Assembly: GCA_937983035.1 (NCBI GenBank)
Contig: CALKAN010000073.1
Coordinates: 1-6,088, forward strand
DNA from: an uncultured Paenibacillaceae bacterium
Lineage (GTDB): Bacteria; Bacillota; Bacilli; Paenibacillales; CALAME01
DNA: 6,088 nt
Direction of reading: 5' to 3'
In this document: positions 1-5,458 of the stretch, one piece after another
Layout of the letters: every line of letters starts with the position of its first letter
Position numbering within the stretch: the first letter of the stretch is position 1
Position numbers and translations under genes: made by a program
Notes under the pieces: generated by a model
Database searches by the model: none
Told to the model about the DNA's origin: nothing
Seen by the model: the letters and a program-made list of their open reading frames with translations, nothing else

Positions 1-178
1 CGTATATCACGAGCGTAGATGGTTCAGGTGGTGTTTCCGTTTCTTTCGCGGTTTGATTTTGCTGCGTTTGGCTGGGAGTTGCTGCCGGCGGATCGCTGGA
101 TGTTGCAGTTTCATTGTTGCAAGCGATTACAATGAACAGCATAAAAAAAATGAAAGATAACTGCCACGTTTTTTTCAT
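1..178 (-). CDS. Putative secreted lipoprotein, N-terminal part only
   Basis: This is the first 59 codons of a minus-strand gene whose remainder lies beyond the left edge. The start ATG (178-176) has a strong Shine-Dalgarno GGAGG (191-187) 8 nt upstream. The protein begins MKKTWQ, followed by a hydrophobic stretch (residues 7-19) ending in a lipobox V-I-A-C. Cys20 is therefore the likely lipidated residue after signal peptidase II cleavage, which would anchor the mature protein to the outer face of the membrane. After the cysteine comes a low-complexity linker rich in Thr, Pro, Gln, Glu and Ser (residues 21-56), typical of the tether before a folded lipoprotein domain. No folded domain is visible, so the function cannot be named. 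It has its own promoter (224-252) and is probably a separate transcription unit from ydbST. The lipoprotein nature is well supported; everything beyond that is open. Confidence 0.85.
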   Translation of the reverse strand, partial: MKKTWQLSFIFFMLFIVIACNNETATSSDPPAATPSQTQQNQTAKETETPPEPSTLVIY

Positions 179-223
179 AATTCATTCCTCCTATCAATGA
201 TGAATTGTCAGCCCTTACATGTT

Positions 224-252
224 ATTATATTCTCATTCTTTGAAAGATTCAA
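224..252 (-). promoter_or_regulatory. Sigma-A-type promoter of the lipoprotein gene
   Basis: Read on the minus strand, there is a perfect -10 hexamer TATAAT (229-224), a 17-nt spacer and a -35 hexamer TTGAAT (252-247), which matches the TTGACA consensus at its first four bases. Transcription would start near 217, giving a leader of about 40 nt that carries the GGAGG site at 191-187. Spacing and position make this one of the clearest promoters in the window. It is predicted from sequence only. Confidence 0.7.
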
Positions 253-253
253 A
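239..253. repeat. Inverted repeat over the -35 box, possible operator
   Basis: A perfect inverted repeat TTTGAA-AGA-TTCAAA covers the whole -35 hexamer (247-252) of the lipoprotein promoter. A dimeric repressor bound here would block RNA polymerase, so it could be an operator. I do not recognise it as the site of a named regulator. A 6-bp arm in AT-rich DNA can also arise by chance. Confidence 0.35.
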
Positions 254-267
254 CAATTTTTGCCAAA

Positions 268-288
268 GGATTGTCTGGAAGACAACCC
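268..288 (-). terminator. Stem-loop after ydbT, imperfect terminator
   Basis: The first base after the ydbT stop codon begins a hairpin with a 9-bp stem, GGGTTGTCT pairing with AGACAATCC (one G-U pair), and a 3-nt TCC loop. On the minus strand the stem is followed by only TTT and then GGC, so the U tract expected of an intrinsic terminator is poor. It may terminate weakly, or mainly protect the 3' end of the ydbST mRNA. Its position between two minus-strand genes, with a fresh promoter just downstream, favours a partial terminator. Confidence 0.4.
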
Positions 289-1770
289 TTACGTTTGTTG
301 ATTTTGTTTAAACGAACCGTACCATTCGTAAAGCCGTCTGCCCGCTTTTTCGTCCAAATGGATGATTTTAAAGGCGCGCGCTCCGGCTGATAAGATATGA
401 ATTTTAATATTGATGAGTTTTCCTCTCCGCTGAAACAACGACTGATGAATTTGCAGGGCTTGAATTCTTTTCTTATGCGTAACGACTGTGCAGCGGGCAA
501 ATATTCGGTATCGCAGCGTCAAATGCTTATCTTGCAGATTCCATCCGGCATCCCGCCATCTGGCCCAACCGATCCAGCAGCCGATCAGCGGAAGGAGAAG
601 AAAGTACCACTTCCACGGAGACGGCAGAAAATAACATCCGGCCAAGGCCAACGCCAGCGGCAGCCAAACTGCGCGCACAACGTATCTGCGCAAACCTCTG
701 GCAGGCGAACGTTCGAAAGAAAGCGCTGGAACGTATTGCGGCAGAAATTTCTCCATAAACGATTGCACATGCCGCCGCTTGATGAGGGGAACAACGATGA
801 TTGAACCAGACGGATCATCGCTGCCGCCGGCGCTTTCCGCGACGACGGCGACATATCCGAGCAGCTGCCGCAGCGGTGTTTCAATGAGCCGCACAGCTTG
901 TATTTTGTTCCTTGTGAAATGTACTTCTTTTTTTTCCAGCAATCCGCGTTGAATCGTGCAGCGATCTCCTTCGAGCGACACTTGAAAGCGTGCGTATTGC
1001 AGCAGGGTAATCATAACGGAAATGATCCAGGCGATGATCGCTGCGCCGAGCAAAATGCCTGCAATAAACAACACGCTTTGCTCAATGAACCAGCGGTATG
1101 CAGAAGCATAGAACGACTCCGGCAAATATTCGGCAAATTGGGAAATGATCACTGCAAGCCCTGCCAGCACGACGCCAAAACTGGCGGAAGTGAAGGAAGC
1201 GACGAATAAATCAACTGCTGGAAGGCGGTATGCCGGCCCTTTTTCCGGTGGAAAGGGAGCTTTTTGGCTGCTGGGCGAAGCACTCGATTCATGCGGGTCC
1301 GATGATTCAGCATGTTCACTTCTTAGGTGAGGATCCAGCACGCTGCGAATGCGCCTTGCTTCTTCCTTTGTTACAGCCGTCAAGCGGACTTCCGGCTCTG
1401 TTCCGCCGCCTGCAGTTTCTATGCGCAATTGGACCGTTCCAAACAATCGCTGCAATATGCCGGCTGACTGATTAATCGTATGAACGCGATTGCGATGGAT
1501 GTGCCGTTTTCTTCGGATGAAAATGCCGGATTGGATATGAATTTGCTCTTTATCAATCTGATAGGTAAAACGATACCAAGATAAAAAACCGTGCAGCACG
1601 ATAAAAAACAGCCAAAGCAAGATAAACATCAGCTGCCATGGCCACGGGATCGTTTGATTTCTGCTGAACAGCAATACAGCAATGAGCGGAAAAAACAGCT
1701 GCCTGATTTCTTGGAGAAAACGGATGAGGATGCCGGACGGATGAACCCGCTTCGGATTAGACATCGTCAT
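289..1770 (-). CDS. ydbT: YdbT-like membrane protein with three bPH_2 (DUF304) domains
   Basis: This is a 493-residue integral membrane protein of the YdbT family, close to the length I recall for B. subtilis YdbT. I see three repeats of a membrane segment followed by a bacterial PH-like (bPH_2, DUF304) domain. Hydrophobic stretches fall at about residues 24-63, 187-211, 231-257 and 366-403, and PH-like domains at about 65-145, 258-340 and 405-485. Each PH domain has the usual pattern, for example YRFTYQIDKEQIHIQSGIF. Residues 150-178, between the first PH domain and the next helices, form a Ser/Pro/His-rich low-complexity linker. The start at ATG 1770 is chosen because AAGG (1780-1777) lies 6 nt upstream and because the longer reading frame upstream is just ydbS in another phase. 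ATG 1764 is an alternative. It overlaps the end of ydbS by 14 nt, so translation is probably coupled. In B. subtilis, ydbST belongs to the sigma-W envelope-stress regulon and adds resistance to antimicrobials made by other bacilli; the biochemical role is unknown. Confidence 0.88.
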   Translation of the reverse strand: MTMSNPKRVHPSGILIRFLQEIRQLFFPLIAVLLFSRNQTIPWPWQLMFILLWLFFIVLHGFLSWYRFTYQIDKEQIHIQSGIFIRRKRHIHRNRVHTINQSAGILQRLFGTVQLRIETAGGGTEPEVRLTAVTKEEARRIRSVLDPHLRSEHAESSDPHESSASPSSQKAPFPPEKGPAYRLPAVDLFVASFTSASFGVVLAGLAVIISQFAEYLPESFYASAYRWFIEQSVLFIAGILLGAAIIAWIISVMITLLQYARFQVSLEGDRCTIQRGLLEKKEVHFTRNKIQAVRLIETPLRQLLGYVAVVAESAGGSDDPSGSIIVVPLIKRRHVQSFMEKFLPQYVPALSFERSPARGLRRYVVRAVWLPLALALAGCYFLPSPWKWYFLLLPLIGCWIGWARWRDAGWNLQDKHLTLRYRIFARCTVVTHKKRIQALQIHQSLFQRRGKLINIKIHILSAGARAFKIIHLDEKAGRRLYEWYGSFKQNQQT

Positions 1771-2233
1771 CACGCACCTTGGCCAAGCTCGCAATTTGAT
1801 CGCGAAGCTCTGAGGCTTCCTCGACAGGCAATGCAGGAATCTCGTGTACAGTGGCAGCAGTCGAAATATGCACTGACGCCAGCTTATAGCTTCTAAGCAG
1901 CGGACCGTGCGAAGTATCGACGTGCTGCACGCGAACCATCGGCACAATCGTCCGCTTAATAATGAACCACCCTCTTTGGATATCGATCTGGTCTTCTTTC
2001 ACTTCGTACTTGCATCTCTTCCAGCGGATCACCGGAATGATGCCGATTAAAGCGATTCCCAAGAGAGCGGCGATTATCCATAAAATAACAGGGATAAAGG
2101 TTGGAATGAATTCATGCCAAGCGAATGCGCTGCAAACCGCTGCGGCCAATGCGCTGACAACGGTGATGATGGTTCCTTCAATCCGCCAAACTTTTATCGC
2201 TTTCGGATCTACATGATGCTGCGGTTCTTTCAT
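1757..2233 (-). CDS. ydbS: YdbS-like membrane protein with one bPH_2 (DUF304) domain
   Basis: This 158-residue protein matches the YdbS family in length and architecture. Two hydrophobic helices (about residues 18-38 and 44-68) form a membrane hairpin, followed by a basic RWKRCKYEV junction and a single bPH_2 domain (about 72-150). The domain has the usual strand pattern (QIDIQRGWFIIKRTIVP) and the conserved RVQHVDTSHGPLLR turn. The ATG at 2233 is preferred over the upstream ATG at 2272 because GGAGG (2247-2243) sits 9 nt before it and residues encoded further upstream do not look like the family. It is the first gene of the ydbS-ydbT operon, and its TAA (1759-1757) lies inside the ydbT start region. 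In B. subtilis the pair acts together in the membrane and is induced by envelope stress. I found no convincing sigma-W promoter (TGAAAC / CGTA) upstream, so regulation here may differ. Confidence 0.88.
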   Translation of the reverse strand: MKEPQHHVDPKAIKVWRIEGTIITVVSALAAAVCSAFAWHEFIPTFIPVILWIIAALLGIALIGIIPVIRWKRCKYEVKEDQIDIQRGWFIIKRTIVPMVRVQHVDTSHGPLLRSYKLASVHISTAATVHEIPALPVEEASELRDQIASLAKVRDDDV

Positions 2234-2280
2234 GCACTTTGTCCTCCGATCATTTGACGATGCGTTTATCAATTATCCTT

Positions 2281-2310
2281 ATCATAATCGTTTATGTTCC
2301 TTCACCGCAA
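2281..2310 (-). promoter_or_regulatory. Possible ydbST promoter
   Basis: On the minus strand, TTGCGG (2310-2305) and TATGAT (2286-2281) are separated by 18 nt, a tolerable sigma-A-like pair. The start site would fall near 2274, about 40 nt before the ydbS start codon. The -35 match is weak. An alternative -10, GATAAT, lies slightly downstream without a better -35. The call rests largely on position. Confidence 0.3.
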
Positions 2311-2368
2311 GAGCCGTGCATTTTTGTTCATCATTTTCGCTCCGTCCATTTTCGCTGCCGCTGATTCT

Positions 2369-2377
2369 TGATATAAT
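2369..2377 (+). promoter_or_regulatory. Extended -10 promoter of sbcDC
   Basis: TGATATAAT combines a perfect -10 hexamer TATAAT (2372-2377) with the TG of an extended -10 element (2369-2370). The sequence 17 nt upstream (2349-2354, TTTTCG) is a poor -35, which fits a promoter that relies on the extended -10. The start site would be near 2384, leaving a leader of about 24 nt before the sbcD ATG. A second TATAAT follows at 2381-2386 but lacks both a TG extension and a -35. Confidence 0.55.
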
Positions 2378-2389
2378 CAATATAATCAA
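2372..2389 (+). repeat. Tandem 9-bp repeat TATAATCAA x2
   Basis: TATAATCAA occurs twice back to back (2372-2380 and 2381-2389). Each copy contains a -10-like hexamer. The block is also bounded by short inverted arms, CTTGAT (2367-2372) and ATCAAG (2385-2390). It lies exactly at the predicted start region of sbcDC. Confidence 0.7.
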
Positions 2390-2407
2390 GAGTTGGGGGA
2401 AAGAGAA

Positions 2408-3571
2408 ATGAAGTTCATGCATACGGCGGACTGGCATTTGGGAAAGTTGATTCAAGGCGTTTATATGACAGAAGATCAAGCCTGTATTTTGCAGCAGTTC
2501 ATCGAAGACGTGCAGACGGAGGAGCCGGATGCGGTGATCATCGCCGGCGACTTGTACGATCGCGCGGTTCCTCCTGCAGAAGCGGTGGAACTGCTGAACC
2601 GGACGTTGGAACAGCTCGTTTTGCAGTTGGAGGTGCCGGTTTTGGCGATTGCCGGCCATCATGACAGTCCGGACAGGCTGGATTTCGGGACGAATATTTT
2701 GGCAGGCCAAGGATTGCATTTGGCGGGGAAGATGCGGCCTGCTTTCGAACCGGTCGTTTTGCGCGACGAGCATGGCGAAGTTCATTTTCATCTCGTGCCT
2801 TATGCAGATCCGGCGCAAGTGCGCCATCTTTTGCAAGATGAGTCGATTCGAAGCCATGATGAGGCGATGGAAGCGATCGTGGCGGCAATATCGAAAAACA
2901 TGGATCCGAAAGCAAGGCACGTATTTGTCGGGCACGCTTTTGTCACGCCGGACGGTGAGAAGCGCAGCAATACGAGCGATGCAGAGAGGCCTTTGTCTAT
3001 CGGAGGAGCGGAGCATGTGAAGGCCGCTCATTTCAAGCCGTTTCATTATACGGCGCTCGGTCACCTGCATCAAGCTCATGCAGTGGGGAATGATCGGATT
3101 CGTTATGCCGGTTCCCCTTTGAAATATTCGGTTTCGGAAGCGAATCATCACAAAGGATACTATGTTGTGCAGATCGACGGGGAAGGCGAAATTATAACCG
3201 AGAAGAAACAATTGACGCCAAGGCGGGACATGCGCAGGATCGAAGCGCGGATGGAGGAGATCGAAATGCATGAGCCCAGCGACGATTACGTGTTTGTCAC
3301 TTTGCTGGATGAACATCCTGTTCTCTTCCCGATGGAAAAGGTGCGGGCCGTCTATCCGAACGCGCTTCATGTCGAACGGAAGCTCAGCATTTCTTTTTCG
3401 GAAGACAGCGCGGGGGGCGCGCAGGCAGCGGGCAAGCGGGAACAGGATCCCGTCCGTTTGTTTGCTGCTTTTTATGAGGAAGTGAAAGGCGTGCCGTTGG
3501 ATGAAGCGAAGCGGCAGATTTTTGAGGACGTATTGGAAGAACTGCGGCGGGAAGAAGGTGAATGGCGATGA
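2408..3571 (+). CDS. sbcD: Exonuclease SbcD, Mre11-like nuclease subunit
   Basis: This is a 387-residue metallophosphoesterase, the nuclease subunit of the SbcCD complex that cleaves DNA hairpins and processes blocked double-strand ends in the nucleoid. The family motifs are in order: TADWHLGK (6-13, metal ligands Asp8 and His10), IIAGDLYD (44-51, Asp48), VGHAFV (174-179, His176), SERP-like DAERPLSIGG (191-200), ALGHLH (216-221, His219 and His221) and AGSPLKYS (234-241). The motif at 83-86 reads GHHD where the family has GNHD, so the usual Asn ligand is His84 (codon CAT, 2657-2659); see findings. The C-terminal part (about 270-387) is the capping and SbcC-binding region, with an alanine/glycine-rich insert near 334-342. 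The start at ATG 2408 is preferred over TTG 2393 because the G-rich Shine-Dalgarno (2395-2399) lies 8 nt upstream of it and overlaps that TTG. The stop overlaps the sbcC start as ATGA, so the two subunits are translationally coupled. Confidence 0.95.
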   Translation: MKFMHTADWHLGKLIQGVYMTEDQACILQQFIEDVQTEEPDAVIIAGDLYDRAVPPAEAVELLNRTLEQLVLQLEVPVLAIAGHHDSPDRLDFGTNILAGQGLHLAGKMRPAFEPVVLRDEHGEVHFHLVPYADPAQVRHLLQDESIRSHDEAMEAIVAAISKNMDPKARHVFVGHAFVTPDGEKRSNTSDAERPLSIGGAEHVKAAHFKPFHYTALGHLHQAHAVGNDRIRYAGSPLKYSVSEANHHKGYYVVQIDGEGEIITEKKQLTPRRDMRRIEARMEEIEMHEPSDDYVFVTLLDEHPVLFPMEKVRAVYPNALHVERKLSISFSEDSAGGAQAAGKREQDPVRLFAAFYEEVKGVPLDEAKRQIFEDVLEELRREEGEWR

Positions 3572-4821
3572 GGCCGTTGAAATTAACGATGGTTGCTTTT
3601 GGCCCGTACAAAGATCGGCAAGTGATCGACTTTTCGCAGCTGGAAGGTCATCGGCTGTTCGTGATCTCCGGCAACACCGGTGCAGGGAAGACGACGATAT
3701 TTGACGCGATTTGCTTCGCTCTTTATGGACGGGCCAGCGGAGAGGATCGGGAAGATGTGCGCATGCTTCGAAGCCATTTTGCTGATGACGATACATATAC
3801 GTCGGTTGATCTTGTGTTTCAAGCCGGGCAGAAGACGTACCGTGTTTTCAGGCAGATGAAACATCGAAAAGCAGGGAACAAAACGGAAACCGGCGACAAG
3901 ATTGAGCTGTACGAGCTGAAGGACGGAGAGGAATTTCCTTGCGTGGAACGATTTGTTGTGTCGGATGTGAACGAGAAGATTCAGCAGATCATCGGACTGA
4001 CAAAAGAGCAGTTCAGCCAAATCGTCATGCTTCCGCAAGGCGAGTTTCGCAAGCTTCTCACATCGGATACGGAAAATAAAGAAGAAATTTTAAGACGCAT
4101 ATTTCAGACGGGATTTTACCGGCAGATGCAAGAGCGGATGGCGCAGAAGCGCAAGCAATGGATGGAGTCGCTGCAGCTGGCGCAAACAGAGATGGACGTG
4201 CACATAAAGCAGGTGCCGGCTGTGCTGCCGCGGCGAGAGAATTCAGCCTTGTTTGCGGAATGGGATCTTGAGCACCGCAGCGTGAAACGGCTGCTGGAAG
4301 GGTTGGAGCAGGAGCAGCTTTATTATGAAGAGCAAAGCGCTGCTTTAACGATGCAGAAAGAGACGCTGGAGAACAAATTGCAGACAGCGGAAGCTGCCTT
4401 GCAGCATGCGCGCGCTTTGCATCAGCGGTTTGAGGAGCTGGCGCAAAAGTCAGCCAAGCTGACCGAATTGGAAGCTGCCGTTCCGGAGATGGAGGCGAAG
4501 AAGAAGCGATTAGCTGAAGCGGAGCAAGCTGAACGCTTGCGGCCTTATGAGGAGAACTTGCGAATGGCTGCTGAATTGGCAGAGCGCAGAAGGAATGAGC
4601 AGGCCGCGGCGCGGAAAGAGCTGGAGGAAGCGGAGGCTGCGTTGGCGCAAGCAACGGCGATGCTGCAAGCGGAAGAGGCGAAGGAAGCTTTGCGCGAAGA
4701 GAAAGGAACTGCGGCCGATTGTGGAGCAGCTCGGCGAAAGCCAGGAAGCGATTCGCAGACTGAAGCTGCAAGAGAAGCAAGTTTTAGCGGCGATTGCCAA
4801 GGCGGAGCAACAGATGGCTGA
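3568..4821 (+). CDS. sbcC: SbcC (Rad50-like ATPase), N-terminal part up to the frameshift stop
   Basis: SbcC is the SMC-like ATPase partner of SbcD. This frame gives 417 residues, of which about the first 379 are genuine SbcC. The N-terminal ATPase half begins MRPLKLTMVAFGPY, with Walker A GNTGAGKT (35-42), ALYGRASGEDRE (51-62) and the Q-loop region MLPQGEFRKLL (154-164). A long, charged coiled coil begins near residue 170. After Lys379 (4702-4704) the translation becomes Gly/Ala/Ser-rich and loses coiled-coil character, ending at TGA 4819-4821, while SbcC homology continues in the next frame. Start choice: ATG 3568 overlaps the sbcD stop (ATGA) and lies 9 nt after AAGG (3555-3558); ATG 3562 is only 3 nt from it. 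As read, this product would lack the zinc hook, the return coil and the C-terminal Walker B/signature ATPase half. On its own it should not form a working SbcC. Confidence 0.85.
   Translation: MRPLKLTMVAFGPYKDRQVIDFSQLEGHRLFVISGNTGAGKTTIFDAICFALYGRASGEDREDVRMLRSHFADDDTYTSVDLVFQAGQKTYRVFRQMKHRKAGNKTETGDKIELYELKDGEEFPCVERFVVSDVNEKIQQIIGLTKEQFSQIVMLPQGEFRKLLTSDTENKEEILRRIFQTGFYRQMQERMAQKRKQWMESLQLAQTEMDVHIKQVPAVLPRRENSALFAEWDLEHRSVKRLLEGLEQEQLYYEEQSAALTMQKETLENKLQTAEAALQHARALHQRFEELAQKSAKLTELEAAVPEMEAKKKRLAEAEQAERLRPYEENLRMAAELAERRRNEQAAARKELEEAEAALAQATAMLQAEEAKEALREEKGTAADCGAARRKPGSDSQTEAAREASFSGDCQGGATDG
4690..4712 (+). other. Frameshift site inside sbcC
   Basis: Upstream of here SbcC-like sequence lies in the frame of ATG 3568 (ending ALREEK). 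Downstream it lies one base further on (KELRPIVEQL). The simplest repair is the loss of one base in GAGAAAGGAACTG (4699-4711): GAG AAG GAA CTG gives E-K-E-L, joining the two coiled-coil halves smoothly. Both frames are open here, so stop codons do not fix the exact base; the limits come from where each translation stops resembling a coiled coil. Confidence 0.85.
4804..4816 (+). promoter_or_regulatory. Internal Shine-Dalgarno and ATG at the frameshift stop
   Basis: GGAG (4804-4807) is followed after 6 nt by ATG (4814-4816) in the downstream SbcC frame. That ATG overlaps the TGA (4819-4821) closing the upstream frame. A ribosome finishing the N-terminal fragment could in principle restart here and make the hook-containing half as a separate chain. 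In an intact sbcC this would simply be internal coding sequence, so the resemblance to a start site may be chance. Confidence 0.3.
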
Positions 4822-5104
4822 CGCAAGGGAGCAAAAGCGGCAATGCCATCTACGCTTGAAACAGGCGGAAGAGGCGAGAGAGGCGCTGTATAAAAAGCGG
4901 GAGCGCAGGGATCAGATGCGGCTGCAGGCGCGTTTGATGAAAGAGGCGCTGGAGTGGCAGGCGCAGCTTCAGGCTGCGGCGGCTGAAGAGAAAGCGCGAG
5001 AGCAGGAGATCGCGGCGCTGAGACAGCGTCATGATCAGCTGGAGGCCGCGTGGCTGGAAGGTCAAGCATCGCTCTTGGCAGAGCATTTGCACGACGGCAA
5101 GCCT

Positions 5105-5116
5105 TGCCCAGTCTGC
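5105..5116 (+). other. Zinc-hook motif CPVC of SbcC
   Basis: The four codons TGC CCA GTC TGC encode Cys-Pro-Val-Cys, followed by Gly-Ser. In Rad50/SbcC proteins this CXXC sits at the apex of the coiled coil, and two molecules share one zinc ion to join the complex end to end. Its position near the middle of the expected protein, and the conserved flanks (HDGKP before, GSTSHP after), make the assignment firm. Confidence 0.93.
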
Positions 5117-5400
5117 GGCAGCACATCTCATCCAAACAAAGCGAAAGCTGGGCAGGAGCTGCCGAGCAAAGAGGAGCTTCAGCAGATGAAAGCCCGGTTA
5201 ATGAAGCAGGAGAAAGAATGGAACGAAGCACGGGCGCAAGCAGCGGCAGCGTTGTCGCAAATCGAGCGAAGAGAAGAAGAACTGGTGCAATACGGCGTAC
5301 ATATGAAAAAGCTGCAGGAAGAATATGATCGCTTCGTGGCGGAAGGAAGGAAGCTGAGCAGTGAAATCGAAAGGCTGGAGCATGAAACTCGCTTGCTTCC

Positions 5401-5458
5401 GCAATGGCAGCAGGAGTCTGAGCAGTTGGACAAGCAGTTGGAGCAATGGCAGCAGGAG
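5401..5458 (+). repeat. 16-bp direct repeat within the SbcC coiled coil
   Basis: GCAATGGCAGCAGGAG occurs at 5401-5416 and again at 5443-5458. The offset of 42 bp equals 14 residues, or two coiled-coil heptads, and gives the repeated peptide QWQQE. A small in-frame duplication that keeps the heptad register would explain it. Confidence 0.6.

Noticed and set aside
133..175. A8 and T7 runs in the lipoprotein signal-peptide region as a phase-variation switch
   Set aside because: Runs of 7-8 A/T bases are common in AT-rich signal-peptide codons (Lys, Phe). Nothing else suggests switching.
397..1896. Several plus-strand open frames of 60-135 codons
   Set aside because: They are shadows of ydbT and ydbS on the other strand. 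They have no family resemblance, and the minus-strand genes account for the sequence fully.
1771..1947. N-terminal extension of ydbT to the ATG at 1947
   Set aside because: The added 59 residues are ydbS read in another phase and do not resemble the family. The ATG at 1770 has a suitable ribosome site and gives the expected length.
2282..3796. Long minus-strand open frame (504 codons) opposite sbcD
   Set aside because: It lies antisense to sbcD, whose catalytic motifs are clear on the plus strand. The translation is rich in Arg/His/Leu without domains and shows no coding signature.
4699..4711. Programmed ribosomal frameshifting in sbcC as the leading explanation
   Set aside because: No known slippery heptamer, stop-codon-linked shift site or obvious downstream structure is visible, and SbcC is not known to me to be recoded. 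An indel is simpler, so recoding is kept only as a test outcome.
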